This document shows, piece after piece, positions 54,181-63,468 of a DNA stretch of 64,000 nucleotides (position 1 is its first letter; the number at the start of each line of letters is the position of its first letter). The position numbers and the translations under genes are program-made. Origin of the DNA: Hermatobates lingyangjiaoensis (taxonomy: Eukaryota > Arthropoda > Insecta > Hemiptera > Hermatobatidae); the NCBI GenBank assembly GCA_026182355.1, contig JAPFBL010000534.1:114501-178500 (forward strand), written 5' to 3'. The notes under the pieces were generated by a model. It was given only the letters and a program-made list of their open reading frames with translations. It did not search any database and was not told the origin of the DNA.

Positions 54181-55778
54181 CCCTGTATTATCCATCCTTC
54201 GGCACGGATCCCATAACACCTTAGATTGGGGCTGGGATAAAATTTGGGAGGGGATTTGGAGATTAGGAAGGATGTGAAACGAAGGTGGTCAGGCCCAGCC
54301 CCTGATCACCTTCTCCTCCTCTTTCGTTTGTCCCTGCATATAGCAGGTTAACAGGGTAGCCTCGTGAAGGTCGAAAGTCGGAGTTGAGTGTTAGAGGCGC
54401 TTAATCACTCCTTTACTACTCCAATTAACAGACTGCTAAATAATAAATGTGCCGCACTTTCTGCCCGTAGAATTGGGGTCTAGCAACGTTATATAAACAC
54501 TAGGCATTCTAAACTAGATTTGATGTTAAATAAATATATCGGAATTTATTAAATACCAAATTTAAAAGTCACGGGGTGATTGGAGGGGGGGGGGGGGGAC
54601 GACCACACTCTAGGTGGGAAAAAATAGTCGATAATACATTGGTGGGGTATATCTATTTCTTAGCTCATTCCGAGATTAATCGAAGTCCACCCCGAGTGTG
54701 CTCGAAAAGCAAATTAACAAAAGATGATCAGCAACCGATAACAAGTAACATAAAGGAAATTCATTAAATACCATGAAAACAAAGAATTGTCATGGTGACG
54801 AGAGGAAGACGGAATAATTAGATAATTATCGATAAGACAGAATACTTAATTGGATAATTATCGATAAGATCGAATAATTGGATAATTATTATAATAATCC
54901 TTTGTTTAATTTAATCGAATTACTAGAAAATTTATAATTAGGCGTAACTAATTAGTTTTAGTATATTCTACTTCATAGATTTGTAAACAATGCCCAAAAG
55001 AAAAAGGGGAAATGAAATTACTGAAGAGAAACTAAATGAAAATGCAACACTGACAGAAAGAAAGGAACCAGTAGATTAAGCTCAAGACAACGCTAAATAC
55101 TTACGCAGTTTTAGATGTTATGCGACAAAGGTCAGCAATTTTCAAATTGAGATTAGTTTGTTGAAATAATAAAGCCGATTGACTGTAACATTACTATATG
55201 AAAAACAAAACAGATAGAAGATTTAATTCATACTCTACTAAAGGTAAGCTAGTGTTACTATCATTGTTTACACACCCAGCAAATGCAAACTTTACACATT
55301 GTATTCTAAACCCTTTAAAGAAAACACGTAACCTCTTATAATGGTCACTCAACTTTTTTCTTCATCGGTGAACAATTTATTAGAGTTGATACAAAAAACA
55401 TTGCCAAATATATTGCTCAAAGTTGACTTTAAATTTTCCAAGTAAATTCAATAAAGTTTGAATATTTGTTCAAGTCATTGTCGCCGTTTATACCAGTTAG
55501 TAACTAACTGAAATACAATATATGTATATTGAAATAAAGACGATAGTTAATGCCATTTCATAGTAATCCAGAAAATATTGGATTGCAAAAAATACGAAAC
55601 GATGTATAGGGCTTTTAAAAGATATGATAATAAATAATCTTATATCAGGGGAAAGAGAATATCAGTTGGAAAATACTATTTACAGTAGGTGTAAAAACGA
55701 ATGTTGACTATATTGAATAGCATTTAAATATTTTACCAGTTGATAATTCGTATCGAATCATTCTTTGAAGTTCAAAAC
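54181..55778. other. No convincing gene
   Basis: 54181-54500 is GC-balanced unassigned sequence that may continue the LINE relic. A poly-G run is at 54583-54598. A 29-codon frame at 54990-55079 begins MPKRKRGNEITEEKLNENAT, but lacks splice support. The remainder to 55778 is AT-rich and unassigned. Confidence 0.5.
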
Positions 55779-56000
55779 TCATGATTTCTTGTCTTGTCTT
55801 ATAATTTTTATTCCTCTCAATGACGAGTTTGAATGGAAAATTAATTCACCAGGAGAATCTCGAGTGTAAAAAAAAACGCTTGATTCGCTAGGTGATTGAC
55901 GTTTTTTTACACCAATAGGATTTGTCAAAAAGGTTGTGTTCACCCAAGCTTCTGACGTGCCCACAGCTTTCATGACATCAACGGTCCACACTATATACAA
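55779..56000 (-). CDS. Possible terminal exon of a minus-strand gene
   Basis: After a possible 3' splice site (TTGTATATAG at about 55989-55998 on the minus strand) an open frame of about 69 codons runs to TGA at 55779-55781: WTVDVMKAVGTSEAWVNTTF, then LTNPIGVKKRQSPSESSVFF and SPGELIFHSNSSLRGIKIIR. Composition is unlike the translated AT-rich noise around it (balanced, with Trp, Pro and Gly). I recognise no family and found no upstream exon. It may be a genuine exon, possibly head-to-head with bmb, or chance. Confidence 0.3.
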   Translation of the reverse strand: MYIVWTVDVMKAVGTSEAWVNTTFLTNPIGVKKRQSPSESSVFFYTRDSPGELIFHSNSSLRGIKIIRQDKKS

Positions 56001-56393
56001 AAATTCGTTATTTAAGGTACATTTAATAATTAAAAATTAATTCTCGATATTCCTCGAATAAAAGAATACAATTGTATAGTCCAAATCATAAAAATCGAGA
56101 ATAATTAATATTGGATTTTGAATGAAAAACAATTAAGGAAGCATGAATGGTTTCGATAATTCATTCAACACTACAGTAATAAAATTTACATTTTATTAGA
56201 TAAATTATTTTTTGGATACATGTGTTAAATTATATTTAGTATAAATAATTTAATTATGTGACATTAATTCTTCTGCAGAATGATCCATGCAGCTGAATAT
56301 TTTCGAAAGTGCATATTAGGAACTAACATATACCAGTTAGGAAACCTTAGGATAACCTCAATTGTGGGAAAATAGTTCAACGATTTTAAAAAA

Positions 56394-59300
56394 ATGAAGC
56401 GTATTATCAGTTTGTTGTTATGTTTTTCAAATTCTGTAATTAGTTCTTCAATTTTTAATTGGCTTGGTTGGTCGCAGAAAGAAGAAAACATTACTTATAA
56501 AGGAGTACCGTTATTGGAAATACCTTTCGAAGAATTATCACCGGAAGATAGATTTTTAGTCGAAGCCAGTAGAATATCAAATATTGATCTTAGTGAATTG
56601 GATGTATGTCAGCAAAAAGTGAGTAACAATTTAATTAATTTTTTTTTGTTTTATTTAAATTAAAATGAAATTGAAATCTTATAAGGTTTTTTTTTAAGCT
56701 TATTTTTCTTGTGCAGTTAGTTATTAAACTGAAGTCTTCTTGTGGTTCCTTATCTGAAGAAGCACTGGCGAAATTTAGTGTTAATTTGCTAAATTGCCAT
56801 TTACAAGTGGAAGGAAGAAAACAATTTCCTTGTGATGAAAAGATGGTATGAAATGAACAATTTATTATTAACCAGTGTTTTAAAATAACAAATATAAGCC
56901 CTATGGTAACACTGCATGCTCTCTTGAAAATAATAACTTATGTAAATATGCCCTTCGTAAAAAGTAACTAATATATCTACAATATTGATCTATATTAACT
57001 TTCGTGTCTAGTCCTATGGTTTTGAAACAATCAAATATAATATCGATATTCTATCGTAGACAGTTTTATATTGAAATAATTCCATTAACTCTTTTTTTCT
57101 TTTGCTTCGCTTTGTATCAAAGACGCCATTTTATTTTCACAGTTACTTTTCTTTAATCGTTATGTTTTATTATTTCTTTATGTGTTTGAACTACTTGTCA
57201 TAGTGAATCTGAAAACGTTTACTCAAACTGAATAATTGTATTAAAGGTACATATTGTTTTCAATACATATTACATTAATAACAAGATTGTACTATAAAAT
57301 AAAACACGTGAAACATCAATCAACATTCAATCTACAATAAGAAATGTGAAAAAAGACTATGATCTTCCAACCGTAGCTAGTGGTCTTCGTCAGAATCAAA
57401 CACTGACTCTCATTTGCATGTTTATAAAAGCATTAAATATTATTGATATAGCTTCTCGGCCACTGATTGTTCAAAAACTAATTTATTTTTTGATGATTAA
57501 GTCCAAATTGTGTTTTTTGATTTCTGTTCTTGGATATTCTGTAGAAGTGTTCTCTCGGTTATTTGCAGTATCATTAAACATTTAAATTGTTTTTAGCCCT
57601 AATAGTAATAATTATTGCTATTTGATATTCTGTAGAAGTATTCTCTCGGTTATTTGCAGTATTATTAATCTTTTAAATTGTTTTTAGCCCTGATAATAAT
57701 AATTATTGCTATTTGATATTCTGTAGAAGTATTCTCTCGGTTATTTGCAGTATTATTAAACTTTTAAATTGTTTTTAGCCCTAATAATAATAATTATTGC
57801 TATTTGATATTCTGTAGAAGTATTCTCTCGGTTAATTACAGTATTATTAAAGTTTTAAATTGTTTTTAGCCCTAATAATAATAATAGTTATTGCTATTTG
57901 ATAATCTGTAGAAGTATTCTCTCGGTTAATTGCAGTATTATTAAAGTTTTAAATTGTTTTTATCCCTTATAATTATTAGTATTATTATTGGTTGGCAGGT
58001 TTTGAGATTTTTTTTAGGGTTTTGGTCTGGATATTAAAAAACGCTTCTTCGCCAACGTTTCGACATATATTTATGTCTTCCTCAGGGCTAAAATATTAAT
58101 ACATTGAGCACAATTATGACGACTACATTAGGTCTATTGTTTGCTAATAATAATAATAACCATTTATTGCATTATACAACTTTACACTCTTTTCTTATTT
58201 ATATTATACAGATTGTTAATGCAAATCGGCTTTTGCCGTGCTACTCGGAAACGAGTGAGTTCCGTATTTCGATATTTAGTAAGCTACATTTATATACAAT
58301 AATATAGACAGGCTTCGAATATTAACAGATATAATGATACACAATTAATGCGTCATTCTAAAGTTTGTTATCCAAATTCTTGTTTACATTTTTATTATTT
58401 TATGAATTCTTTACTTACTTCTCTCAGTTATCCTATTTTTATTATTATGAGTTTTGACTTTACTTCTGCTTTCTTCCTTTGATATGAATATTGTTTGCTA
58501 ATATGTAACATAAAAGATAACCTATAGATTTTCGTATTTCAGCCAGGTTTTGTATTACATTGATAAGAATTTTCAGAGATTTAAATTTGTTTACCTGGGA
58601 AGTCTGTTGTGTATTCTTGTTTTTTTCCATTTGTATAAACTTCTCTACATATTAAATTATTATTATTATTATTATTAATATTATTGTTATATTATAATAT
58701 TATTATTGTTATTTGTTTTCTGTTATTTAATATTCTGAAGAGGTATTCTCTCAGAGTTATTTTGCAGTATTATTTTAAATTGTTTGTAGTCCTAATAATA
58801 ATAATAATAATTATTATTTGTTTTCTGTTATATGTTATTCTGTTAAAGGTATTTTGTTTTCAGAGTTTGTTTATTGTAGTACTAATTTTTTCAGTAAATT
58901 GTTTTTTCGTCTTCAGAATGCCGACTAAAACGTTGATTAGAAATCAGAAGTTATTAATTTGTATCTAATCCTGAATAACTAAATTAGTATAACATATATA
59001 TTTATACCTGTGTTGACATTTATACGCACCAAGCCATATTTCAGGCCATATCGTTTTTAAATCAAGTCAGGTTGTCTTTTTACGATTTGCCCTTTAGCCG
59101 TCCCATATATATATTTATACCATCAAACGTACCCAACTTTGATGGGTATTTTACTAAAATTGAGAACTGCATTCTAGAACTCTACTCAGAATCCTATTTT
59201 ACGTTTTATATATAGGTTAGGTTAGGTTGCAGTGGCAGTTCCACAAGGGAACACACGTAGGCCAAGCATTGGCCCTTTGTGATACCACACAATGAAGATT

Positions 59301-62300
59301 GATTCTACAGTGGGAGCTAAATTTTGCCTAACTCAAATATATTTAGAGTAGGGATCTTTAACAAGTACCTGGCATCGTACAGGCTAAGATCCTTCTACGA
59401 GAGACGACCTTAGGTTAGGATAGGTTGCAGTGGCAGTTCTACAAGGGAACACACGTAGGCCGAGCATTGGCCCTTTGTGATACCACACAATGAAAATGGA
59501 TTCTACATTGATATTAATAAAGATTGCTTAACTCATATGTATTTAGAGTAGGGATCTTTAACGAGTACCTGACATCGTACAGGCTCGGGACCGACGGTTT
59601 AACATCCTTCTACGAGAGACGACGTTAGGTTAGGTTAGGTTGCAGTGGTAGTCCCACAAGGGAACACAAATAGGCCAAGTATTGTTTAACGTCCTTCTCC
59701 GAGGGACGACGCGCTCAGATTTATTCAGCTCCCGCGTGAATAAATCGAGGGCTGATATATTTGCTTTTATTCCAGGTGAGGATTGAACCCCGGTCCTATC
59801 AGTTCAGAGGTGAGTACGTAACCACTGAGCTAGCCTGGCCCCCCTACGTTTTATATATATAAGAGGAAAAAAAATGAAATATATTCATTTTAAAAATGTA
59901 TAGATATTTTTAAAAAATACCTTTATATCTATTACACAGGTTTTGACTACACATTGCTTAGAATTGACTCGTTTCAAGTTGTGTTTAAGTTTCATATATT
60001 AGAGAAAAATTCAGTGATGATACATGGTATTCTAAAATATTATTAGAAATTATAGAATAGCAGGAAATATCATTATTACTGCAGTCCATAACTGTCATAA
60101 GATCTGGAGTTCCTTTTACGTTTTGAAGCTTTATATACTGAGCTCAAATTTGATTTTATTCTAAGCGTACTTCTTATTTAATCAATGATAAAACCACTAT
60201 ATGAAATGGGATAACAAGACTAAGATCTTTCAACCGTAACAAGCCGTCTTCTTCAGAGTCAAAAACCCAACTGAACACTAGATGCAGAAAACATCTGGTA
60301 AGGGGTTGAGAAGAGTGGGAGGGAAGAGTGGTATTTTAAAAGGGTGAAAGCGCAGGAAAGGACTAATGTCCAGAAAGGGATGTTCATTTCTTATTGTGGT
60401 TTGATCATTGATTGTTATTTCACGTGTTTATGTGAAATCTTTTTATTCTTATTTAGTACGCAGGTAGGCAAGATTGACTTTTTGAAAGCGAGCAAATTAT
60501 GATAAAAATCAAATTAAAACATTATCGTACTATTTTATTCAGTTTTAAATAATTTATTATTATGTTTTTAAAAGTCATAGATATGTAATTTTTTTTTAGA
60601 TGCAAACCTGAAGAAGAATACTAAGTGTTAGAAATGATTTGTTAGTTTTGACATAAAGCTCTTCTGTTTAGTGACGTAGTTTTTTAAATTTCCCATCGTG
60701 CAGTATTAATTTATTATACAATTAATGGATATCGATTATTTTATCCATTAAATTAATTGTTTAGCAAACGACATTAAAATCAACTAACAATACCTACTTG
60801 CTACAGTATCAGGTAGCTAAAAATACCTGTATATCTATACAGGTTTTCTCTGTACATTGCTTAGAACTGACTCATTTCAAGTTATTTGTACGATTTATAT
60901 AGTTGAGAAAAAAGATAAAATATATTTTAAAAATATACAGGTATTTTTAGGTGTCTGATACTGTAGCAAGTAGGTATTTAGTCGATATACCTGTGTAGCT
61001 AGCCAAACACGGATTAAAAGTTCATAACTTCGCTTCTACATTGATTTTCGAATCCCATTCAAATCTTATCTTTTAAGTTAGACATACAGTAAATATACTG
61101 TCGAAGTTTCAACTCGCTGTGACTGTGTCTGAGTTTGCTTGTGATAAAAATTTTTGAACAAACAAATAAACAGTTTGTTAGAAATTTTTCTTCAAGGGTA
61201 GATTTGATTTTTATAATGCATGAAACGTAAATGTAACTTAAAATGAGTTCAGTCTAAGAAATGTACAGACAAAACCTTTCTTTTTATTAATATAGATTAA
61301 TTTTCAGTAAATCGGAAACGTTGGTTTCGGTTTTGAAAGTTTTTAATTTAAATAGTAACCCGTAATATAGAAATCAACGTTTAAAGCTCAGTTAGGAATT
61401 AAGAAGGAGTCAGAAAGATGACATTTGCACCGTGAGAAAGAGTGTAGCCTTGATTCAACGTGTGTTGGCATTATCAAATTGTTATATCATTTATTCTTAT
61501 TTGGTTGTAAAGTGCTGTTTTTGCACAGAGGGAATATGACTTGATTAAAGGCATGTCTATTATTGGATGATCAAATTTATATACAGTAATCCCTCACTTT
61601 TCACTGATAATGGGGACCAAAGACACCAGCGAAAAACGAAAATCCGCGAATAATGGACGCGCCTTTATAAAAAGCCTCTAAAGCTCAAACAACTTACCTT
61701 TCCAGCAGAGAGAGAATTCTGTTCTTACTGAATACAGTATTGTGTTGTAAATAAAAATGAAAAAAAAAAAGAAATAATTCTGAACAAAGACTAAAGTGCA
61801 GTGTGTAGATTGACAAGGGCTTGGTAAACTGGAAATTGGGCGATATGAATTAGCCAACCCAGTGTTAACGTGCTCGCCTCTGGACTGGTACGTCCGGGGT
61901 TCAATACCCACTTTGGCCTTTGATTTATTCACTTGGGAAACTAATAAATCTGATCACGTCCTTTCTGTACGATCGCCTACTCTAACTACACTTTAGTTAA
62001 GTAAAATTTTGAACTCCCTATGTTGAATGAATATAATTAATGTTGAACTCCCAATGTTGAATGGATATATTTAATTCTAATGTAGTGCAATCAGTTATTA
62101 TATGGTATTTACTCATTGTAGGGTAAAAATGTAATGAAATGGTCTCCACATATAAAAATTTTAATGATATAAACAACGCGTTTCAAACACGTAGTGTTCT
62201 TTCTCAGGCATTAACTAAGGATGAGTGCCTCTGAATAAGACTCAGAGGCACTCATCCTTAGTTAATGCCTGAGGAAGAACACTACGTGTTCGAAACGCGT

Positions 62301-63176
62301 TGTTTATATCATTAAAATTTTTATATGTGTAGACCATTTCATTACATTTTTACCCTACAAGGATATATTTAATGTTGAACTCCCAATGTTGAATGAATAT
62401 ATTTAATGTGCAACTCCCAATGTTGAATGAATATATTTAATATCGAACTCCCAATGTTGAATGAATATATTTAATGTTGAACTCCCAATGTTGAATGAAT
62501 ATATTTAATCTTCAACTCCCAATGTTGAATGAATCTATTTAATGTAGTATTACAAAGGTGGAATGTTGGGTCTATGTACCTTGTAGGACTGCCACTTCAA
62601 TCTAACCTAACTATTATACAGAGGCAAGCGGATTAAACAAAGGCTCCATATATATAAAAAAAGAAACCTTTTTTATTCTTCGCGTTTCAAACACTTCGTG
62701 TTCATCTTCAGGTAAACTTCCAATAGAAGGAGTGGAGGGCCGATAGTCTAACGTTCACTCAACTTACGAAACTAACGTTGAGTGAACGTTAGACTGTTCT
62801 GGCCTCCACTCCTTCCTTTGGGAATTTACCTGACGATGAACATAAAGTGTTTGAAACGCGTAGAGTGAAAAGGCTTTTATATATATATGGAGACTTTTGT
62901 TTTATCCATTTACTATTACTTAATTAATTATGTATTAATTACTGATTATACAACTAAAAAATTTTCTAACAGTTGTTTTGTTTGTTTCAGTCTCTCAAGG
63001 ATTGCACTAAAGATATGGATAAGGAAACGTGGAACACATACCATGTTGTCAGCAGCAGAGCACACGCTATATGCTACGCCTCGAGGCAACAGCACTTCAG
63101 AGCGCTCTCTGAAATCAGCGTTAACAAACTGATAGAGTCAGTGCGTGTCAATGTCATAGCTCTGGACCGACTGCAG
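56394..63176 (+). CDS. bmb: Brambleberry (Kar5-related nuclear fusion protein), 5' part
   Basis: Three exons: 56394-56618 (75 codons, before GTGAGT), 56717-56845 (43 codons, after GTGCAG, before GTATGA) and 62991-63176 (62 codons, after TTTCAG, before GTCAGT), all phase 0. The protein starts with a likely signal peptide (MKRIISLLLCFSNSVISSS). Family landmarks: LSPEDRFLVEASRI, LDVCQQK, LKSSCGSLSEEALAKFSVNL, LNCHLQVEGRKQFPCDEKM, SLKDCTKDMDKETWNTYHVV, SSRAHAICYASRQQHFRALS. The conserved cysteines are present. In zebrafish, brambleberry is needed for fusion of nuclear membranes of chromosome-containing micronuclei in cleavage embryos; it is related to yeast Kar5. The same activity here is inferred. 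The rest of the gene lies beyond the window. Intron 2 is 6.1 kb and repeat-filled. The end of exon 3 with its donor is tandemly repeated downstream. Confidence 0.9.
57300..57400 (-). mobile_element. Family A arm, degenerate
   Basis: TAAAACACGTGAAACATCAATCA, CAATAAGAAATGTGAAAA and GTCTTCGTCAGAATCAAAC match family A. Minus-strand motif keeps CUGACGA but GAAA became GGAA. In bmb intron 2. Confidence 0.65.
57533..57975. repeat. About 91-bp minisatellite, five units
   Basis: Unit: GATATTCTGTAGAAGTATTC, TCTCGGTTATTTGCAGTATT, AAATTGTTTTTAGCCCTAAT, (AAT)n, TATTGCTATTT. A sixth, diverged relative is near 58730-58800. The TTTTAGCCCT end resembles the start of the family F ribozyme region (TTTTAGCCCTGAGGA), hinting at common origin. 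Confidence 0.8.
58020..58110 (-). mobile_element. Family F single arm with intact ribozyme
   Basis: GGTCTGGATATTAAAAAACG outer sequence, GCCAACGTTTCGAC and CTCAGGGCTAAAATATT inner sequence. Only one arm present. Confidence 0.7.
58051..58088 (-). ncRNA. Hammerhead-like ribozyme, family F
   Basis: 38 nt: stem I GCC/GGC, CUGAGGA, extra A, stem II GACAUA/UAUGUC perfect with an AAUA loop, GAAA, stem III AC/GU, cleavage-site U. Core intact; stem II sequence is entirely different from 12300-12337 yet fully paired. Confidence 0.7.
58111..59213. other. bmb intron sequence, (ATT)n and unassigned
   Basis: An (ATT)n microsatellite is at 58656-58690; 58905-58960 has a decayed palindrome-family K core (CTTCAGAATGCCGACTAAAACG). 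No exon supported. Confidence 0.5.
59214..59845 (-). mobile_element. Three tRNA-derived SINEs joined tail to body
   Basis: Copies begin at about 59214, 59411 and 59623, each with AGGTTAGGTT(A)GGTTGCAGT. The first two are cut at CTACGAGAGACGAC, at the same point as 18374, and only the third has the tRNA-like head (GAGCTAGCCTGGCCC at 59828-59842). Confidence 0.8.
60175..60440. mobile_element. Family A palindrome, internally deleted
   Basis: Left arm complete with the 44035-44440 inner segment (ACACTAGATGCAGAAAACATC, GGGGTTGAGAAGAGTGG, GTGGTATTTTAAAAGGGTG); right arm begins only at TTTCTTATTGTGGTTTGATC. The right ribozyme motif is deleted. Confidence 0.7.
60218..60260 (-). ncRNA. Hammerhead-like ribozyme, family A
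   Basis: CUGAAGA, extra A, GACGG/CGGUU stem with one mismatch, GAAA, AGA/UCU stem III, GACU/AGUC stem I. N7 differs from the other copies (A instead of C), which the fold permits. Confidence 0.55.
60441..61029. other. bmb intron with a decayed family B motif and a palindrome
   Basis: 60608-60640 reads CUGAAGA, A, GAAUAC..GUGUUA, GAAAUG, a weakened family B motif. 60795-60985 is an imperfect palindrome with AAAAATACCTGTATATCTAT and ATACAGGTATTTTTAG plus ACAGTATCAGGTAG / CTGATACTGTAGC. No gene. Confidence 0.5.
61030..61560 (+). mobile_element. Interspersed repeat, reverse copy of 13281-13850
   Basis: Shares AGTTTCAACTCGCTGTGA, ATAATGCATGAAACG, GAAACGTTGGTTTCGG and CAACGTGTGTTGGCATTATC with the other copy. 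No reading frame. The GAAACGTTGGTTTCGG hairpin is part of the repeat. Confidence 0.6.
61585..61760 (+). mobile_element. pogo/Tigger-like element, 5' end only
   Basis: CAGTAATCCCTCACTTTTCA, AATGGGGACCAAAGAC and GCGAAAAACGAAAATCCGCG are characteristic of a Tigger-type left end, truncated after about 150 bases with no right terminus found. Confidence 0.65.
61850..62020 (+). mobile_element. tRNA-derived SINE, truncated
   Basis: AACGTGCTCGCCTCTGGACTG, CCGGGGTTCAATACCCACTT, TTGATTTATTCACTTGGG and CTACTCTAACTACAC are the SINE head and body; the tail is absent. Confidence 0.7.
62088..62358. mobile_element. Family B palindromic element
   Basis: Arms TAGGGTAAAAATGTAATGAA and TTCATTACATTTTTACCCTA, very short centre (CTGAATAAGACTCAG). 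Clean boundaries within the minisatellite. Minus-strand core CUGAGAA has lost G8; plus-strand core intact. Confidence 0.85.
62267..62304 (+). ncRNA. Hammerhead-like ribozyme, family B
   Basis: CUGAGGA, extra A, GAACAC/GUGUUC stem with UAC loop, GAAA, stem III ACG/CGU, U. Core intact, stem I weak. Confidence 0.55.
62548..62612 (+). mobile_element. SINE tail fragment
   Basis: TCTATGTACCTTGTAGGACT and GCCACTTCAATCTAACCTAAC match the SINE end only. Confidence 0.55.
62679..62714 (-). ncRNA. Hammerhead-like ribozyme, family B subtype 2
   Basis: CUGAAGA, extra U, GAACAC/GUGUUU stem with GAA loop, GAAACGCG. Core intact; stem III partner sequence is changed (CGA). Confidence 0.45.
62827..62865 (+). 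ncRNA. Hammerhead-like ribozyme, family B subtype 2
   Basis: CUGACGA at 62830-62836, extra U, GAACAU/GUGUUU stem, GAAA, stem III ACG/CGU, cleavage-site A. Core intact. Confidence 0.5.
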
Positions 63177-63468
63177 GTCAGTCTCAACATCATGTCGCCT
63201 AAGTCATGCCCACTCATACTATATTATGTAAATCAGCGTCAACAAACTGATAGAGTCAGTGCGCGTCAATGTCATAGCTCTGGACCGACTGCAGGTCAGT
63301 CTCAACATCATGTCGCCTAAGTCATGCCCACTCATACTATATTATGTAAATCAGCGTCAACAAACTGATAGAGTCAGTGCGCGTCAATGTCATAGCTCTG
63401 GACCGGCTACAGGTCAGTGTCAACATCATGTCGCCTAAGTCATGCCCAGTCATACTATATTACGTAAA
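63112..63468 (+). repeat. Tandem repeat of the bmb exon 3 end with its splice donor
   Basis: Three units of about 119 bp, starting near 63112, 63231 and 63350, each with AATCAGCGTCAACAAACTG (first: GTTAAC), the last 60 or so coding bases, CTGCAG-GTCAGT (CTACAG in unit 3) and CATGTCGCCTAAGTCATGCC. Each repeat therefore brings a potential 5' splice site. Confidence 0.85.

Larger units (their letters stand above)
62030..62540. repeat. 34-bp minisatellite with an inserted family B palindrome
   Basis: Units of CTCCCAATGTTGAATGAATA, TATTTAATGTTGAA occur at 62030-62087 and 62359-62540 (about seven in all) and the palindrome (62088-62358) sits between, flanked by TTTAATTC/ATATTTAATG repeat sequence. 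Confidence 0.85.
62640..62890. mobile_element. Family B-related palindrome (second subtype)
   Basis: Arms include CGCGTTTCAAACACTTCGTG and CATAAAGTGTTTGAAACGCG with ACTCCTTC / GAAGGAGTGGAG. Unit sequence GGAAGTTTACC is shared with the array at 44535-44985, so this is the likely source type of that array. Confidence 0.75.

Noticed and set aside
54990..55079. Small basic ORF MPKRKRGNEITEEKLNENAT as an HMGN-like gene
   Set aside because: Only the first few residues resemble that family, it is 29 codons long, and no splice sites extend it.
56264..56491. Minus-strand 75-aa frame overlapping bmb exon 1
   Set aside because: It is the antisense of the bmb signal peptide and first exon, with AT-rich noise for the rest.
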